A stretch of DNA of 20,598 nucleotides from CALARM01 sp964431735. Its GTDB lineage: Bacteria; Vulcanimicrobiota; SpSt-956; JAKJGF01. Made by a program: the position numbers and the translations under genes. This document shows, in pieces, positions 1 through 7,515 of the stretch. The stretch is taken from contig CAYSLJ010000129.1 in assembly GCA_964431735.1 (NCBI GenBank), forward strand, positions 1-20,598, read 5' to 3'. Position 1 is the stretch's first letter; every line of letters begins with the position of its first letter. Under the pieces are notes generated by a model, which worked only from the letters and a program-made list of their open reading frames with translations, had not been told where the DNA came from and made no database searches.

Positions 1-101
1 TTTAATTTATAAATTACTGTTAATACGGTATATATTTTTCTCCAGAGCCTCACCTACCGGAAGGGTGTAGAATAAATATTACTTTTCGGATAGGTTCTAA
101 G

Positions 102-136
102 TCTCACATCTCACGTCTCACGACTCACGACTTACG
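102..136. repeat. TCAC-type heptamer array at the rsmA 3' end
   Basis: Five 7-bp units in strict register (TCTCACA, TCTCACG, TCTCACG, ACTCACG, ACTTACG). The array runs into the last codons of rsmA and contains its stop codon (TGA on the minus strand at 125-127). The sequence to its left (1-101) holds no gene I can see. It does contain a GCTCTGGAG-plus-A-run motif (minus strand, 32-48) that recurs in the inverted-repeat element at 11705-11936. Confidence 0.75.
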
Positions 137-988
137 ATTATCATATAAAATATTGGCAATTTCTGCGAATTCTTTCAGAGAAAAAGTCTCCCCTCTTCGT
201 TTACCGTCAATACCGGAGGTTTCTAATATTCTGTCTATCTCTTCCTGGTCACATTTTAACAGAGGTGATCTTATCCAGGCATTTCTTATGGTTTTTCTCC
301 TCATATTAAAAGCAGATCGTACAAGTTCAAAAAATACCTTTTCATCTTTTACATATACAGGAGGTGTATCATAGAGATTAATCTTTACTATAGCAGAGTC
401 TACCTGCGGCTTAGGCAAAAAGAATTTGGGCGGTAAAATAGCTGCTATTTCTGTTTTTCCATGGTAATTTACAAACACAGTAAGTGAACCATATACTTTA
501 TTTCCCGGGGAAGCAGCCAAACGTTCCGCCACTTCCTTCTGTATGGTCACCACTATGGAAGAAAATAATTGCTTTTCTTCGAGCAATTCAACAATAATAT
601 AATTTGTTATATAATAAGGGAGATTGGCGACAACTTTCCATTTAACACTACTATCGAGTAATTCCTTCAGATTGATTTTCTTAAAATCTCCGTAAACTAT
701 CTTTACATTACCGTAATTTTTAAATTTTTCTTCAAGTAAAGGTAAAAGCATTCCGTCTTTTTCCAGTGCTACAACAGAGGCTCCCGTATTTGCCAGTTCC
801 ATTGTCAGATTACCTGTACCTGCACCTATCTCAAATACATGATCTGTCTCTATTATATCTGATACATGAACAAGTGTTTCCAGACTCAGACTATCTATTA
901 AAAAATGTTGCCCCTTACTATTTTTTTTAGGAACAACACCTATCCGTTTCAATTCTTTCAGCGTATTTGCACGAATATTTCCACTCAT
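125..988 (-). CDS. rsmA: 16S rRNA (adenine(1518)-N6/adenine(1519)-N6) dimethyltransferase RsmA/KsgA
   Basis: Cytoplasmic SAM-dependent enzyme that dimethylates two adjacent adenines in the 3'-terminal hairpin of 16S rRNA during late 30S assembly. The 287-residue length is normal for the family. Seen in the sequence: the family's GQHFL at about 26-30, the SAM-binding EIGAGTG at 53-59, an acidic ribose-binding residue in ALEKD near 76, GDF near 101 and the catalytic NLPYY at 122-126. A basic C-terminal rRNA-contact region (FNMRRKTIRNAW) is present. The ATG is preceded by TAAGGAGACC at a good distance, which fixes the start. Its last residues (Arg-Lys-Ser) and its stop codon lie inside a heptamer repeat array, so the C-terminal tail was probably altered by the repeat. 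Upstream on the same strand is the yabE-like gene, the neighbour expected from Bacillus-type gene order, but the RNase M5 gene normally between them is absent. Confidence 0.95.
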   Translation of the reverse strand: MSGNIRANTLKELKRIGVVPKKNSKGQHFLIDSLSLETLVHVSDIIETDHVFEIGAGTGNLTMELANTGASVVALEKDGMLLPLLEEKFKNYGNVKIVYGDFKKINLKELLDSSVKWKVVANLPYYITNYIIVELLEEKQLFSSIVVTIQKEVAERLAASPGNKVYGSLTVFVNYHGKTEIAAILPPKFFLPKPQVDSAIVKINLYDTPPVYVKDEKVFFELVRSAFNMRRKTIRNAWIRSPLLKCDQEEIDRILETSGIDGKRRGETFSLKEFAEIANILYDNRKS

Positions 989-1005
989 ATGGTCTCCTTA
1001 ATAAA

Positions 1006-1096
1006 GCGTGATGCGTGATGCGTAATTCGTAATGCGTGATACTATATCGTGACGCGTAACGCGTGACGCGTGACGGGTGGTTTCGTGATGTATAAT
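1006..1096. repeat. GTGA-type heptamer array upstream of rsmA
   Basis: Tandem degenerate 7-mers: five in register from 1006 (GCGTGAT, GCGTGAT, GCGTAAT, TCGTAAT, GCGTGAT). A second run from about 1047 (TCGTGAC, GCGTAAC, GCGTGAC, GCGTGAC) is followed by decayed units to about 1096. It is the left arm of a junction whose right arm is the TCAC-type array at 1137-1185. Non-coding in all frames as far as I can tell. Confidence 0.75.
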
Positions 1097-1103
1097 GCAT
1101 GTT

Positions 1104-1140
1104 TTACCGGTACCGGTCGACCACAGTGGGTCGCCCCTAC
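1104..1140. repeat. GC-rich partly palindromic segment
   Basis: A short GC-rich island in AT-rich DNA, lying in the loop between the two heptamer arms. It contains the palindrome ACCGGTACCGGT and a CGACC...GGTCG hairpin, then runs into TCGCCCCTAC. It resembles intergenic REP-type sequences in general form. No function can be read from it. Confidence 0.35.
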
Positions 1141-1185
1141 TCCCTACTCACTACTCACTCATCACTCTTCACGACTCACGACTCA
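1137..1185. repeat. TCAC-type heptamer array at the yabE-like 3' end
   Basis: Seven units in perfect 7-bp register (CTACTCC, CTACTCA, CTACTCA, CTCATCA, CTCTTCA, CGACTCA, CGACTCA), followed by a partial eighth (CTACTTG) that contains the yabE-like stop codon (TAG on the minus strand, 1186-1188). With the array at 1006-1096 it forms an inverted pair spanning the rsmA/yabE junction. Confidence 0.75.
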
Positions 1186-2388
1186 CTACTTGAGTAAATA
1201 AACCTTTACAGTTCTTCTTCCGTAATTAATGGCATCTTCATAGGTATCAAAACATAAATCTATCCTGTTTCCTGTTATGGCTGTACCTTTATCTGCAGCA
1301 ATAGCATAACCATAACCTTCCACATAAAGATGAGAACCTAAAGGTATTACATAGGGGTCAACTGCTACAACTCCATATCTGGCAGGAAGTCCTGTAGCAG
1401 TATAGCCACTGGCACAGGGGCCACAGCTTTTTGCACTGGGTTCATAAGCAGTTGCCTCCATAGTAATACAGGAACCGGATTTTACGGAACCATGAGATGC
1501 CAGTTCCACTGGAGGAGGAGATGGAGGAATATAAGAAGGTTCTACCTTTGTACCTACAAGAACTATTTTATTAACCGGTTCACAGATTAATTCTTTCTTT
1601 ATTACATTTTCACTGCTTATTTCATGATTTTTATAATAAATCTTCCTGGTTTTCTTTATTATACCGACCTGACCTTCCTGGGCGACTACTTCATCACCTT
1701 CCGGTATTGCAGGATCATCCCTGTAAATTACCCTGTAAGGGATTACTTCTCTTTCCGCATATACTCTGTGCTTTACTTTAGTTACTTTTATTTTCATACC
1801 GTCTGCAAGAGGAGTCTGAGGAACAGGGAAAACCCTGTCTTCTGAATTTAATGCCACACCTGAATCAGATAATAGCTGATAAATATATCTTTTTGTGGAT
1901 TTTATAATTTTTGGCTGTTTATCTGCTACAGTAATGGTAACCTTTTTAGCCATCCTGATACATATATAATTATAACCTTCATCTTTGAGTTTAGTAGCAG
2001 GAGATGGTTTAACTATATCTTCTTTTGCCAGTTTTATACTCAATTCATGAAGAAATTCTCTTACATTATTTTTACATGTTACAGTTTTTATTGCTCTGCC
2101 ATCTACTACGAGAAAAACAGACTTACCTTTGAGAATTTTTATAAAAGTATCTTTTTGAAGAGAACTTTCAAGAGGAGGATGTACAAAATCTTCCTCTTTT
2201 ATGGATATACCTGCCTCTTTAATGGCTTCTTTTACAGTCGTCCTGTTAGTAAAAAAAGACAAAACCGCATCTCCGTATAATATAGTAATTTTTTTATCCT
2301 TCTTGAAGAAAAAGAAAAAAATTACTCCTGTACATATTATAACTAAAGAGAATACGATAAGGTGAACTTTCATTTTAAGCATCTTCAC
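1186..2388 (-). CDS. YabE/Rpf-like cell-wall protein (DUF348, G5, 3D domains)
   Basis: Predicted membrane-anchored or secreted protein of 400 residues acting at the cell wall. A hydrophobic N-terminal segment (about 9-28) is followed by ubiquitin-like DUF348-type repeats (about 33-190), a G5-like domain (about 205-285, with EREVIPYRVIYRDDP and QEGQVGIIKKTRKIYY) and a Pro-rich linker. A C-terminal 3D domain (about 310-400) carries the family's three Asp motifs, VAVDPYV, AADKGT and RIDLCFD. The 3D fold is related to lytic transglycosylases such as MltA, and YabE/Rpf proteins remodel peptidoglycan during growth or resuscitation. That role is from family knowledge. The start is GTG at 2388 with GGCGG just upstream; ATG at 2382 is possible. 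The gene precedes rsmA, as in Bacillus. Its promoter is at 2579-2607, giving a leader of about 180 nt. The stop codon lies in a heptamer repeat. Confidence 0.85.
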   Translation of the reverse strand: MKMLKMKVHLIVFSLVIICTGVIFFFFFKKDKKITILYGDAVLSFFTNRTTVKEAIKEAGISIKEEDFVHPPLESSLQKDTFIKILKGKSVFLVVDGRAIKTVTCKNNVREFLHELSIKLAKEDIVKPSPATKLKDEGYNYICIRMAKKVTITVADKQPKIIKSTKRYIYQLLSDSGVALNSEDRVFPVPQTPLADGMKIKVTKVKHRVYAEREVIPYRVIYRDDPAIPEGDEVVAQEGQVGIIKKTRKIYYKNHEISSENVIKKELICEPVNKIVLVGTKVEPSYIPPSPPPVELASHGSVKSGSCITMEATAYEPSAKSCGPCASGYTATGLPARYGVVAVDPYVIPLGSHLYVEGYGYAIAADKGTAITGNRIDLCFDTYEDAINYGRRTVKVYLLK

Positions 2389-2735
2389 AATGTCCGCCTT
2401 ATAGAAAAATAATATTACAAATTTTTATAAACTAAAGCTGTACATCACCAGATTCTAAATTATATCTTTTATTATTATAAAAAATCATCAGCAAGGGGTT
2501 TTATTTAAAATTTAAAATTACTTATTTTTCGTAATCTTCATCAAAACAGTCGATAAAAAACAGATGTGGAGATTTTTAATTATAGAAGATAAATTTAATT
2601 TTGTCAAGTTTAAGACTGATAGGGCCATGTATTACAAAAAAATAATCTAAAATAAAAAGGTTTGGAAGGAATTTTTTATAATATGATGAAATTGTATATG
2701 ATTATTTGTGTTAATTCAGGAAGGTGCTGGATAAA
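2389..2735. other. Divergent intergenic region, AT-rich
   Basis: This 347-bp stretch separates the leftward yabE-like gene from the rightward kinase gene. It holds the consensus yabE promoter. For the rightward gene I see only a TATAAT (2677-2682) without a convincing -35 box. It has none of the heptamer arrays found at most other junctions, and no ORF or recognisable riboswitch. Confidence 0.5.
2579..2607 (-). promoter_or_regulatory. Sigma70-type promoter for the yabE-like gene
   Basis: On the minus strand, TTGACA (2607-2602) and TATAAT (2584-2579) are separated by exactly 17 nt, a perfect consensus. Transcription would start near 2572 and run left into the yabE-like gene and probably rsmA. 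Confidence 0.8.
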
Positions 2736-5138
2736 ATGAATTGTCCTAAATGTGGAAAAGATAATGCTGAAAATAGTAAATTCTGCAGAAGCTGTGGAAA
2801 TTCGCTGATCTCTGAAGTTCCGGAAGGAGATACAAAATATCTGTATCATAAAAGATATAAGGTCATAAAACCGCTTCGTATAGGAGGCATGTCCACAATA
2901 TATCTGGCAGAAGATCTGAATTTTGACGGGCTTGTATGTGTTATAAAAGAGATGAGTGATGTCTTCAAGGATCCCGAAGAAAGAGAATATGCCATACAGA
3001 AATTCAAAGAAGAAGCTTTCATACTTGCTAAACTCAGACATCCTAATATACCTGTCGTCAGTAATCACTTTATTGAAGAAGGTAAATATAATATTGTTAT
3101 GGATTATATAGATGGCATAAATCTGGAAGATTTACTTATGGATTCTGTAGTAAAAGGACTTGCAGAAGAAGATGTTATAGAATGGGCTATTCAGATCTGT
3201 GAAATCCTGGAATATTTACATGCCCAGACACCTCCTATTATACACAGAGATATAAAACCAAGTAATTTCATAAAAAGAGAAGACGGCAAAATAATAATAA
3301 TAGATTTCGGTATAGCAAGAATATTTGAACCTAAAAAAATGGGAACTCTCATAGGAACACCGGGCTATATATCGCCTGAACAATATGCAGGTCAGATAGA
3401 TATCAGAAGTGATATCTTTGCTCTCGGTGCAACAATTCATCAATTGCTTACCGGTAAAGATCCCGGCCAGGGAGTACCCTTTGACTTTCCCCCGGTCTGT
3501 TCTATGAGACCGGATGTATCAAAGGGCATAGAAGAAATTGTTAACAAATCCCTCCAGCAGGAAATGGATAAAAGATACAGGAGTACAACAGAAATGAAAC
3601 AGGCTCTTATGAGATTAAAAGAACCTGTAATGGAGGTAAAACCTGCTCCTACGCCGGTAGTGGCGGACACACCCGGTATATCAGGTTTAATACCGGAAAC
3701 AACACCTGCAAGAATATCGGGTGAATCAGACAAGAGAGCAGCTTTAAAAATACAGCCTGAGAAACAGGGGATTATTCCGCAGCCTCAACCTCTTCCTATC
3801 CCTGTAAAAAAAGCTCCTGTTATTGCTGAAGTTCCACCTGATATTCCAATACCGGACAAAGAAGAAACATATGAGTCGCCTTCAGAAATAGCAGAAAGTC
3901 CTGTCAGTTATTTAAGAGCAATACAACTACAGTCTTTTCATGGCAAAGATGCTATAAAAAAAGTGCTATCTGCCTTTGTTGGAATAGATATTGGAAGTGA
4001 GAGAATAAAAATACTCTATCTGGATATAGATGAAAATTATTTTGTTTATCCTGCAGGCATAGCAGTTGCTGAAATCCCCCCGAATACAGTTCAGGACGGC
4101 GTTATTACAGATCCGAAAACAGTGGGTCTGTTCATAAAACAGATACTGGCAGGACAAAAAATAAAGGCCAGACGGGCTGTAGTTTCTATACCACAGAAAT
4201 CTGTTAAAGGTTCCAGCTTTTTCCTCCCTGAAATGGCTCATCCCAAAATGGTGGCCTCCATTGTAGAAGAAGCAAAAAATCATTTCCCTTTTTCGCTTGA
4301 CAGAGCCCAGCTTAATTACGAAATACTTGAATTTTTCTTCCCCGATCAAATAGGAAAACTGAAAATTTTAGTATGGGCAGTTCCCGAAGATGTCCTGATG
4401 CCTGTATATAAGACAATGCAGTATGCAGAATTACAGTTAACAGATACTATGATCGAATCATTTGCAATTAAAAATGCACTGGAACTCATATTGAGAGATA
4501 CTCATAAACAGAATAATGTTGCAGTTGTCAGCATGGGGGCAAGCAGTTCAAGTATTCATATTATTCGAAATTCACAGGTATGGCACAGTAAAACCTTTTT
4601 CCCCGGAGGAACAGAACTGACAAATGCCATAGCAGATAGAATAAATGTTAATAAAAAACAGGCGGAGAATTTAAAGATTACAAAAGCCAATATGGATATA
4701 TCCAAAGCATCCCATATAGATTATGTACTGTTTAAAACCATAGAACCTCTGGTCAGTAAAGTGGTAGACGAACTTATATCATCACTTGATGAATATGAAT
4801 CTACTTATGAAGTCAATATTCCTATAGCAGTATTATTATGCGGCGGAACTGCACTGCTTAAAAACGTAGACAGATATATAGAAAAAAGTCTTTCTCTGAG
4901 ATCATATCTGTTTCAATTACCTGTAAGCAAAAAAGTAAGTATCAACAGCGGATTAATAGAAGAATTAGGTTCCAGTTTTATGGTACCATTGGGGCTTGCT
5001 ATAAGCCCGTTTCTTAAAGGTATAGATCCGGCTGAACTGACTAAAGAGCCTTTACCTGAAACTGCTTTTGAAGAAGAACAGGAAGAAGAAGAAGATACCA
5101 GAAAAGAAAAAAAAGGATTCTGGTCATGGTTTAAATAA
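2736..5138 (+). CDS. Zinc ribbon - Ser/Thr protein kinase - PilM-like actin-fold fusion protein
   Basis: An 800-residue protein with three parts. (1) An N-terminal zinc ribbon, Cys3/6/17/20. (2) A Hanks-type kinase, about 38-300: glycine loop RIGGMSTIYLAED, VIKEM lysine, HRDIKPSN with catalytic Asp172, IDFG with Asp190, and GTPGYISPEQ. (3) After a Pro-rich linker (about 300-400), a PilM/FtsA-type domain from about 412: GIDIGSERIK, VEEAKNHFPFSLD, SMGASSSS and LCGGTALLKNVDRYI. An acidic then basic tail ends the protein. PilM is the cytoplasmic ATP-binding ring protein of type IV pili that holds PilN. Fusing it to a kinase suggests phosphorylation-controlled assembly, which is inference. ATG 2736 is chosen because AGGAAGG (2718-2724) lies 11 nt upstream; the in-frame GTG at 2724 overlaps that site. 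No transmembrane helix is apparent. It lies 70 nt before the second PilM-like gene. Confidence 0.85.
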   Translation: MNCPKCGKDNAENSKFCRSCGNSLISEVPEGDTKYLYHKRYKVIKPLRIGGMSTIYLAEDLNFDGLVCVIKEMSDVFKDPEEREYAIQKFKEEAFILAKLRHPNIPVVSNHFIEEGKYNIVMDYIDGINLEDLLMDSVVKGLAEEDVIEWAIQICEILEYLHAQTPPIIHRDIKPSNFIKREDGKIIIIDFGIARIFEPKKMGTLIGTPGYISPEQYAGQIDIRSDIFALGATIHQLLTGKDPGQGVPFDFPPVCSMRPDVSKGIEEIVNKSLQQEMDKRYRSTTEMKQALMRLKEPVMEVKPAPTPVVADTPGISGLIPETTPARISGESDKRAALKIQPEKQGIIPQPQPLPIPVKKAPVIAEVPPDIPIPDKEETYESPSEIAESPVSYLRAIQLQSFHGKDAIKKVLSAFVGIDIGSERIKILYLDIDENYFVYPAGIAVAEIPPNTVQDGVITDPKTVGLFIKQILAGQKIKARRAVVSIPQKSVKGSSFFLPEMAHPKMVASIVEEAKNHFPFSLDRAQLNYEILEFFFPDQIGKLKILVWAVPEDVLMPVYKTMQYAELQLTDTMIESFAIKNALELILRDTHKQNNVAVVSMGASSSSIHIIRNSQVWHSKTFFPGGTELTNAIADRINVNKKQAENLKITKANMDISKASHIDYVLFKTIEPLVSKVVDELISSLDEYESTYEVNIPIAVLLCGGTALLKNVDRYIEKSLSLRSYLFQLPVSKKVSINSGLIEELGSSFMVPLGLAISPFLKGIDPAELTKEPLPETAFEEEQEEEEDTRKEKKGFWSWFK

Positions 5139-5140
5139 AA

Positions 5141-5175
5141 GCGTAATGCATAATGCTTAATGCGTGATGCGTAAT
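5141..5175. repeat. Heptamer array between the two PilM-like genes
   Basis: Five units in strict 7-bp register (GCGTAAT, GCATAAT, GCTTAAT, GCGTGAT, GCGTAAT) immediately after the kinase-PilM stop codon. Unlike other junctions there is no facing TCAC arm, so it should not form a strong hairpin or block transcription into the next gene. Confidence 0.75.
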
Positions 5176-5208
5176 TACTACTCCAAAATAGATAGAGAGT
5201 AACATATA

Positions 5209-6624
5209 ATGTACTGTAAATCATGTGGACAGATAATAGATGAAACAGGTGTTTTCTGTAAATACTGCGGAACTCCATCGGGACAGTTCTCCGGAGAAAC
5301 CTTACCTTTAAATACTCAATGGCAGCCGGAAAAAGAAAAAAAAGAAGATTTTGTTATTTCCTGCTCTGAAATAGAGGACGAATACACAGAACCTGTTTCC
5401 TATGAAAAAGAAGAACATATACAGAAATTACTCGGACTTGAATACAGGTCTTATCGGCCCGATGAAGATATAGAAAGGTCTCCTTTTTTAACACGCATAC
5501 CGGTTGAATTTGACGATCACATAATTAAAGGTACTGCCGGTATAGATATCGATACTTCTTCTATTAAATTACTGCAACTGGCAAGGGATAGAAAAAAATG
5601 TATATATCCTTCATTATATATGCTGACACCACCGCCGAAAGGTTCTTTTAGAGGAGATAGTTTTTATAATGCCGGTTCTGTAGCCAGAATAATAAAAAAA
5701 TTTATATCAGATAAAAATCTAAATATTGATAATATCTATTTTTCTGTCCCCCCGTATGAGTCTGTTACAAGAACCCTTATTTTACCTGTTAAGGAGGGGA
5801 AAAGATTTTCTTCTATAATAAAAAAAGACATATCACCTTTCATATCCTTTCCTTACAGTAAAGCAAAATTAGATGCGGAGATTCTTTGCCGCTCTATACC
5901 GGGCGATGAAGGATATATGAAGATTTTAGTTACAGCTACGAATAAAAATTTTATAAATAAACTTGAAAGTATCGGCAAAAACCTTGGAGTAAAATTTAAG
6001 ATGCTCTCTGCTCATAGAGCTATGTACAGAACATTACAGTTGAGCGGGACAGAGAAAAATAATACTGCAATTGTCAATATAACCGGCAGTAATACAACTA
6101 TTACAATTATCAGAGACGGAATAATTGAACAGACAGGTTCTTTTAAAAGAGGTTTTCAGGATTTCGTGACAGATCTTGCTGGAGGCCAGGAAATTTCACT
6201 GAATAAAGCACGGGAATTAATCGGATATGTAGAACTGGATATAACCAGAGCAGATGAAAAAAATATGAAATTATTCCATATTATAATTCCATCTATAAGA
6301 GACTGGATTACAGATCTTATAAAACTGTTCAATTCATTCGGAAGTAATTACAAACTGAATAAAAATAATTATTCCTCATTAATCCTCTGCGGAGAAGGTG
6401 CAACTATTAAATGCTTCAATAACTTTCTAGGGAATCAAATCGGTATTAAATGTCATAATTTTATGATGCCTGAAGGTGAAAGGAATAACGATTTTCCGGA
6501 AGTATATGCCCCTCATTTTATGGCATGTCTGGGACTCTGTGCAGATAATTTTTATAATGATGATGTCAGAGGAGAAAAAATAGAAATAAAAAACAGTTTC
6601 CTCTCATCTTTATTCGGGAATTGA
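5209..6624 (+). CDS. Zinc ribbon - divergent PilM-like actin-fold protein
   Basis: A 471-residue protein with an N-terminal zinc ribbon (Cys3, Cys6, Cys17, Cys20), then an acidic linker to about residue 100 and a PilM/FtsA-like domain. The first phosphate motif reads AGIDIDTSSIKLL where the neighbouring kinase-PilM has GIDIGS, so the loop glycine is replaced and nucleotide binding may be weakened. Other matching landmarks are IKKDISPFISFPYSKA, VNITGSNTTITIIRDG, SFKRGFQDF and LILCGEGATIKCFNNFL. It looks like a paralogue of the PilM part of the previous gene, without the kinase. The two could form mixed rings, with this one as a structural partner (inference). ATG 5209 is preceded by a weak GAGAG. 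The next gene, cas6, begins 6 nt after the stop, so the two are probably translationally coupled. No PilN, PilO or PilQ gene accompanies it. Confidence 0.75.
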   Translation: MYCKSCGQIIDETGVFCKYCGTPSGQFSGETLPLNTQWQPEKEKKEDFVISCSEIEDEYTEPVSYEKEEHIQKLLGLEYRSYRPDEDIERSPFLTRIPVEFDDHIIKGTAGIDIDTSSIKLLQLARDRKKCIYPSLYMLTPPPKGSFRGDSFYNAGSVARIIKKFISDKNLNIDNIYFSVPPYESVTRTLILPVKEGKRFSSIIKKDISPFISFPYSKAKLDAEILCRSIPGDEGYMKILVTATNKNFINKLESIGKNLGVKFKMLSAHRAMYRTLQLSGTEKNNTAIVNITGSNTTITIIRDGIIEQTGSFKRGFQDFVTDLAGGQEISLNKARELIGYVELDITRADEKNMKLFHIIIPSIRDWITDLIKLFNSFGSNYKLNKNNYSSLILCGEGATIKCFNNFLGNQIGIKCHNFMMPEGERNNDFPEVYAPHFMACLGLCADNFYNDDVRGEKIEIKNSFLSSLFGN

Positions 6625-6630
6625 TAAAAA

Positions 6631-7443
6631 GTGCTTGCCAGTATAGTTATAAAATTAATGCCCAAAACTCTAAAGATTATACTTCCATGTGCCTGTGGAA
6701 GAGAACTCAGGTCATTTCTCTACAATCTTCTTTCCAGTAAAAATCCTGACCTGTCTGACAGAATTCACAGTATGGCAGGACCAAAACCTTTTACTTTATC
6801 TCTTCTGAACGGTAAAAAGACAATTCTTAAAGATCGTATGGTATTGGATGAAAAAAATCTTTACTGGTTCCGCATAACAATCCTTACAGAAGAAATTTTC
6901 AATATCCTGACTGCCGGCCTTTTCGGCATGGCTGCTTCTGAAGAAGCAGTAAAATTTTATGACAGGGAACTGATTATAAAAGAAATATGTCTTTCTTCTG
7001 ATGAACACCCTATGGCACATATTACTGACTATAAAGACCTGATGACTGATAAAGAGAACAAGATTTTCTCACTTTCTTTCAAATCTCCCACTGCTTTTGT
7101 CTATGGAAATGGTATTATGCCGTTACCACTGCCTTACAGCATGTTTAGAAGTTATCTAATTAAATGGAATGCTTTCTGCCCGGAGGAATATAAGATAGAT
7201 GAAAGGCTTCTTAAAGTCATAGAAAAATCTGTTTTCCCTTCCAGTTATAATCTTTCTACAAAACTTCTGGATATGAAAAATTTTAAGATGATAGGTTTTA
7301 CAGGAGATTGTTCTTTTGAAATAATTGAAAAAATTTCTCCTGAAGATATGAACAATATACTTGCTCTGGTGAAATTTTCTTTTTACGGAGGCACAGGAGC
7401 AAAGACTACAATAGGGATGGGACAGACTGTGCCGGTGGTGTAA
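6631..7443 (+). CDS. cas6: CRISPR RNA-processing endoribonuclease Cas6 (orphan)
   Basis: Cas6 cleaves CRISPR precursor RNA within each repeat using two RAMP/ferredoxin-like folds. This 270-residue protein has the family's N-terminal pattern (LRSFLYNLLSSKNPDL, then RIHSMAGPKPFTLS) and the C-terminal glycine-rich loop YGGTGAKTTIGMGQ. From memory of Pyrococcus furiosus Cas6, its catalytic Tyr31, His46 and Lys52 fall on Tyr31, His46 and Lys52 here, in the same local context (SSNPKL, LHEVKGPKLFTYS), so the enzyme looks intact. The start is GTG at 6631, with no good ribosome site but only 6 nt from the preceding stop, implying coupled translation with the PilM-like gene. No CRISPR array, cas1/cas2 or effector gene lies in the window. 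Either it serves an array elsewhere in the genome or it processes another RNA in this cluster. Family assignment is firm; role is open. Confidence 0.88.
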   Translation: MLASIVIKLMPKTLKIILPCACGRELRSFLYNLLSSKNPDLSDRIHSMAGPKPFTLSLLNGKKTILKDRMVLDEKNLYWFRITILTEEIFNILTAGLFGMAASEEAVKFYDRELIIKEICLSSDEHPMAHITDYKDLMTDKENKIFSLSFKSPTAFVYGNGIMPLPLPYSMFRSYLIKWNAFCPEEYKIDERLLKVIEKSVFPSSYNLSTKLLDMKNFKMIGFTGDCSFEIIEKISPEDMNNILALVKFSFYGGTGAKTTIGMGQTVPVV

Positions 7444-7452
7444 AAAAAACAC

Positions 7453-7481
7453 TTGTAAATATTCACTCAATAAAGTATAAT
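7453..7481 (+). promoter_or_regulatory. Sigma70-type promoter for the Gly/Tyr-rich secreted protein
   Basis: TTGTAA (7453-7458) and TATAAT (7476-7481) are separated by exactly 17 nt, 34 nt before the ATG at 7516. It starts only 10 nt after the cas6 stop, so the secreted protein has its own transcription start as well as possible read-through. Confidence 0.7.
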
Positions 7482-7515
7482 AAATGTATAAAAAGTTAAA
7501 AAAGGGGGGATTATA

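Noticed and set aside
30..70. CCGGTAGGTGAGG on the minus strand, reminiscent of part of a c-di-GMP-I riboswitch
   Set aside because: Only a short stretch resembles the motif and the other conserved half is not found nearby; the GCTCTGGAG part is better explained by similarity to the repeat element at 11705-11936.
2389..2578. c-di-AMP (ydaO) riboswitch in the yabE-like leader
   Set aside because: Such switches control some Rpf genes, but this leader is AT-rich and shows none of the conserved GC-rich segments.
2724..2735. GTG at 2724 as the start of the kinase-PilM gene
   Set aside because: It overlaps the AGGAAGG ribosome-binding site; ATG 2736 places the zinc ribbon at the same position (Cys3) as in the sister proteins.
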